Shown here in pieces: positions 6,318 through 8,686 of a DNA stretch of 8,686 nucleotides. The translations under genes were made by a program, and so were the position numbers. The notes under the pieces are model-generated. The model was given only the letters and a program-made list of their open reading frames with translations, was not told where the DNA came from and made no database searches. Position 1 is the first letter of the stretch; each line of letters begins with the position of its first letter. Source of the stretch: Verrucomicrobiota bacterium (GTDB lineage: Bacteria > Verrucomicrobiota > Verrucomicrobiia > Methylacidiphilales > Verrucolacustridaceae); assembly GCA_010031845.1 (NCBI GenBank), contig RGYX01000032.1, forward strand, positions 1 to 8,686, given 5' to 3'.

Positions 6318-6790
6318 GGTTGGGCGGCTTCCTCTTTTTTTTCCGCCCCATCGCTCGGTCCCTCGGCTGATGGAGCCTCGGCCGGTGTGGCAATCTTGGG
6401 AGCCGATTCCGCGCCCATTTTGACAAACTTCACCGGGCCTTTTCTTCCCAACCCGTTCCTCCACGTCCCGGAAAGAGTTTTGGTGTCGGGGGAAATCTCC
6501 AGTTCCAGCTCTACCTTGGGATCAAAATCCGGCTTCGGTAGCTTGGTGTAGGTCAAGGGGAGTTTTACCCGTGATCCTTCGATGGTCCCTTTGCCATGCC
6601 AAACTCCCGGCCCGCCACCCGCCCAAACCCCGTATCCGGCCACATGCAGAAAGGCTCCTTCCTGAGAGACAATGATCGCCGACTGGGCGATGCCCACCGC
6701 CGTGTTCTTCCAGAGTCCGGCCAGATCAGCTTCCGCTCCCCAACCCGCGGAGCATGCGATCCCCGCCAGAAGCAAAAATGTCCGCCTCAT
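6314..6790 (-). CDS. Small exported protein of unknown function
   Basis: I do not recognise a family. The 158-residue product has a signal peptide: MRRTF, a hydrophobic core LLLAGIACSA, and a likely signal peptidase I site after Ala19 (GWGA-EAD). The sequence around Cys13 (GIAC) is a poor lipobox. The mature part (about 20-125) is rich in short alternating beta-type stretches and Gly, ending in LSGTW...GPVKFVK. This pattern is seen in small beta-barrel or lipocalin-like periplasmic proteins, but the resemblance is general. Residues 126-158 are a low-complexity Ala/Pro/Glu/Lys tail, probably disordered. There is no clear Shine-Dalgarno sequence; a palindrome lies 10-23 bases before the start. 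It converges on purU with a 4-base overlap and leaves no room for a separate terminator. Confidence 0.72.
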   Translation of the reverse strand: MRRTFLLLAGIACSAGWGAEADLAGLWKNTAVGIAQSAIIVSQEGAFLHVAGYGVWAGGGPGVWHGKGTIEGSRVKLPLTYTKLPKPDFDPKVELELEISPDTKTLSGTWRNGLGRKGPVKFVKMGAESAPKIATPAEAPSAEGPSDGAEKKEEAAQP

Positions 6791-6799
6791 AAGTGCGAG

Positions 6800-6813
6800 C
6801 GTGGCTGGCCACG
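6800..6813. promoter_or_regulatory. Perfect palindrome upstream of the exported-protein gene
   Basis: CGTGGC-TG-GCCACG has exact 6-bp arms around a two-base centre. It sits 10-23 bases before the ATG at 6790 on the minus strand, where a repressor site or a 5' UTR hairpin could act. No regulator gene is nearby and no second copy was noticed. Confidence 0.3.
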
Positions 6814-6855
6814 AAATGACGACAAGCGGGAACTGTAGGGAAAGGGATTAAGTTT

Positions 6856-6911
6856 TTTAGTCGTTAGTTATGCAGAGAAGCTGAAAAGCCCGAGGTTCCC
6901 TCATGACTAAA
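6856..6911. repeat. AT-rich inverted repeat between convergent/divergent gene ends
   Basis: The gap 6791-6921 has no gene. It holds TTTAGTC (6856-6862), inverted exactly as GACTAAA (6905-6911). An alternative, competing stem is TTAGTTATG (6864-6872) with CATGACTAA (6902-6910), nine pairs including one G-T. The loop is about 30-42 bases, long for a terminator. It lies just beyond the murQ tail on the minus strand and upstream of the exported-protein gene, so it might end one transcript or regulate the other. Confidence 0.25.
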
Positions 6912-6921
6912 GACGAAACAG

Positions 6922-7084
6922 TTAACCCCCTAACAACTCCACCGCCAGAGTCACCTTGCCCTCCGCCGCCCGCAAAGCCTGGTCCGCTTCCTCAACGCCC
7001 GCCCTCGTCAACATCCGAACCAACCGAATGGCCCGGGCCTTGAGTTTTTCGTTGGAGGGCACCACATGAACCATCAGGTGCCAC
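6922..7084 (-). pseudogene. murQ: Out-of-frame C-terminal tail of MurQ
   Basis: The minus strand from about 7080 down to TAA 6922-6924 reads in a different frame from the main fusion gene, yet is plainly MurQ: HLMVHVVPSNEKLKARAIR matches the family's NLMVDVV..NEKL segment, followed by a helical UBA-like tail (VRMLTRAGVEEADQAL..., AVELLGG). It has lost its link to the upstream part. Between NILSS (ending at 7085) and LMV (from 7077) only 7 bases remain where MurQ proteins have about 12 residues, so roughly 29 bases are missing and the frame has changed. Confidence 0.8.
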
Positions 7085-8668
7085 CGAGCTGAGAATGTTG
7101 CAGACCATCTTGGTCACCGTCCCGGCCTTTAACCGGGTGGAGCCGGCGATCAACTCAGGGCCGACATCCAGGCAAACAACGGCATCCGGATGGATGACGC
7201 CCCGCTCCGGCCTCCATTTGGGATGAGCCGTAACCAGGACCGTGGCGGCTCCGAGCTTGGCTCCCGCTTGCAACGCCCCATGAACAAACGGGGTCCGCCC
7301 GCTGGCGGTCAACCCGACCAAAACATCCCTCTTCCCGATTCTTCTCTCCCGGACCGCCCTGTCGCCCGCAGCGGCATCATCCTCCGCCCCTTCCTGGGCG
7401 CGGAAAATGGCCTCCGGCCCTCCCGCCAAAATCGCCTGCACCTGTTCCGGCGGCGCATGAAAAGTCGGGGGCATTTCGCTGGCATCCAAAACGCCCAGCC
7501 GCCCGCTGGTTCCCGCCCCGATGTAAAAAAGCCGCCCACCCCTTTGCAACGCTCGGGAGACGATTCCCGCCGCTTGTTGAATCTCTTTCTTCGCCGAAGC
7601 CAACGCCCGCACCGTAAAGGCCTCTTCATCGACAAAGAGACGCACCAGCTGATCCACGGATTTTTTATGCAAACCTCGCGACCGGGGATTGGACCGCTCC
7701 GTGGGCAAAGCCTCAACGGGCACCAGTTTTTCGGCCAAAGCTTTTTTCTGCCCTTGGCCCGAGAGGGCTGATCCAGCCATCCGGGCAGCCCCCACCGAAC
7801 CCGGCACGCGCAAAACCATCATTGTTGCGCCCGGACAGCGCCGGCGAAGAACCGATTGAAAGGCGGAATGATAAATCTGGTTTTCAAAAAGCCCGCCCGT
7901 CAGGGCCAGTTGCGGTCGACGAACCCGCAACCGGTGTGCCAGCCAAACGACGGACTGCGCCAGCGAACTCGTGGCATCGTGCACCGCTTGTTTCGCCACC
8001 CGATCTCCCCGGGCCGCGGCCCGCAGAATCACCGGGGCAAATCCGGCCAACCACTCCTTGCCTTTTTGCCGATAAACTTCCCGCAAGAGACGATCCAGAT
8101 CCGCCGCCCCGGCGTGGGCCATCAAGGCCGCAGCCAAAGCGGGCGGTTTCCCTTCGCGATCCCGGATTTTGAAAACCTCGGCCAAGGCGCGCCGCGCCAG
8201 ATCGTATCCGCTTCCCCCGTCCCCCAACAGGTGGCCATGTCCACCGGCCCCCGTCTTTTTTCCGTTTTTTTTCCCCACCACGTTGCTGCCGGTGCCGGCG
8301 ATCACCAAAAAACCGTCCCCGGCACCCCAGGCCGCCGCCAGCGCCGAGTCCACATCCTGACCCACCACCATCTTTTTCACCCCGGGCCAAACCGAACGGA
8401 GGGTGGCGCGGATCAGGGAAAATTCCGGAAGCCCGCGCGCCCCGGCGAAGCCACCCCCGATGGCCGCGGGCTGCATGGGGAGGTCCGAGCGAATCCTGCG
8501 GAAGATCTTTTTCAGCCCCACCGCCCCCACCAACAGGACGTTCCCCGGCCCGGCCTGCCCTTGCGCGACGATCTTCCCGCCCGGTCCAAGCAAAACCCAG
8601 GTGGTCTTGGTGCCCCCACCCTCGATGCCCAGGATGGCGCCCCCTTCTTTCACGTTGCCCTGCTTCAC
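6992..8668 (-). CDS. murQ: MurK-like amino-sugar kinase fused to MurQ etherase, damaged 3' end
   Basis: One 558-residue frame with two enzymes. Residues 1-300 are a BadF/BadG-type ASKHA kinase, as in GlcNAc/MurNAc kinases (MurK): phosphate loop GIEGGGTKT (14-22), Asp105 as probable base, IAGTGSN (123-129), LLGDGGSG (147-154), and adenosine motif ALTGGLFEN (255-263). Residues from about 318 are MurQ (SIS fold): LPTERSNPRS (321-330), YIGAGTSGRLGVLDASEMPPTF (382-403), catalytic Glu398 and Glu429 (31 apart, as Glu83/Glu114 in E. coli), TASGRTPF, GPELIAGSTRLKAGT (503-517). The product would phosphorylate MurNAc and cleave MurNAc-6-P to GlcNAc-6-P and D-lactate. After Ser528 the frame is wrong and the last 30 residues are not MurQ. 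The start is GTG 8668 or GTG 8653; the frame remains open to the window end. Activity of the damaged etherase half is doubtful. Confidence 0.88.
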   Translation of the reverse strand: MKQGNVKEGGAILGIEGGGTKTTWVLLGPGGKIVAQGQAGPGNVLLVGAVGLKKIFRRIRSDLPMQPAAIGGGFAGARGLPEFSLIRATLRSVWPGVKKMVVGQDVDSALAAAWGAGDGFLVIAGTGSNVVGKKNGKKTGAGGHGHLLGDGGSGYDLARRALAEVFKIRDREGKPPALAAALMAHAGAADLDRLLREVYRQKGKEWLAGFAPVILRAAARGDRVAKQAVHDATSSLAQSVVWLAHRLRVRRPQLALTGGLFENQIYHSAFQSVLRRRCPGATMMVLRVPGSVGAARMAGSALSGQGQKKALAEKLVPVEALPTERSNPRSRGLHKKSVDQLVRLFVDEEAFTVRALASAKKEIQQAAGIVSRALQRGGRLFYIGAGTSGRLGVLDASEMPPTFHAPPEQVQAILAGGPEAIFRAQEGAEDDAAAGDRAVRERRIGKRDVLVGLTASGRTPFVHGALQAGAKLGAATVLVTAHPKWRPERGVIHPDAVVCLDVGPELIAGSTRLKAGTVTKMVCNILSSVAPDGSCGALQRKTQGPGHSVGSDVDEGGR

Positions 8669-8686
8669 TCTCCGTTCAAAATGCCC

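Noticed and set aside
6326..6345. A run of eight T residues after purU as an intrinsic terminator
   Set aside because: No stable hairpin directly precedes it, and the bases encode the Lys/Glu tail of the convergent gene.
7190..8360. Several open frames on the plus strand and in another minus frame opposite the kinase-etherase gene
   Set aside because: They are Arg/Pro/Gly-rich shadows of a frame with two well-defined enzyme domains, and none has a recognisable family.
1..8686. tRNA genes, CRISPR arrays, insertion sequences, prophage genes or a defence system
   Set aside because: No cloverleaf-like segment, regularly spaced direct repeats, transposase, integrase or known defence motif could be seen. 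The genes are mostly metabolic or envelope-related.

Overview
The window is GC-rich, gene-dense bacterial DNA with nine coding regions in three blocks, almost no intergenic space, no RNA gene, no CRISPR array and no transposase. Nothing in it fixes the taxon. The mix of families (a MurK-like kinase joined to MurQ, an NDUFA9-type SDR, YjbQ, a PurU with an unusual formyltransferase motif) would suit a Gram-negative phylum such as Verrucomicrobiota, but that is a guess.

Left block (1-4934). The 3' part of a zinc-dependent N-acetylmuramoyl-L-alanine amidase runs tail to tail into yjbQ. yjbQ and an NDUFA9-like SDR diverge from a single CATATG, so the two start codons touch. The SDR leads a compact forward cluster: SDR, CDF zinc transporter (4-base overlap), serine hydrolase of the beta-lactamase fold (8-base overlap), then a membrane acyltransferase 3 protein whose ribosome binding site lies in a 9-bp perfect stem. 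The serine hydrolase is split: its start and ribosome binding site are in one frame and its SxxK, Tyr and HGG motifs in the -1 frame. A GGGAAAG heptamer, the lambda G/GT frameshift sequence, sits in the correct register between them.

Middle block (4930-6790). A 90-bp REP-like inverted repeat follows the acyltransferase and supplies its stop codon. Next come queD (preQ0/queuosine pathway) and purU (formyl-THF deformylase), two bases apart. The QueD has Gln where the first zinc His is expected. A small exported protein of unknown function is convergent with purU, overlapping it by 4 bases.

Right block (6922-8686, minus strand). One reading frame joins a BadF/MurK-type amino-sugar kinase to MurQ etherase. 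Together these would perform two consecutive steps of MurNAc recycling (MurNAc to MurNAc-6-P to GlcNAc-6-P plus D-lactate). The MurQ end is damaged: about 29 bases of a conserved segment are missing, and the remaining C-terminal codons lie out of frame to 6922.

The most interesting points are the kinase-etherase fusion and its damaged end, the possible programmed frameshift in the serine hydrolase, the QueD metal-ligand change, and the palindromic structures at 3787-3816 and 4930-5019. Two disrupted frames in 8.7 kb also raise the question of assembly error.
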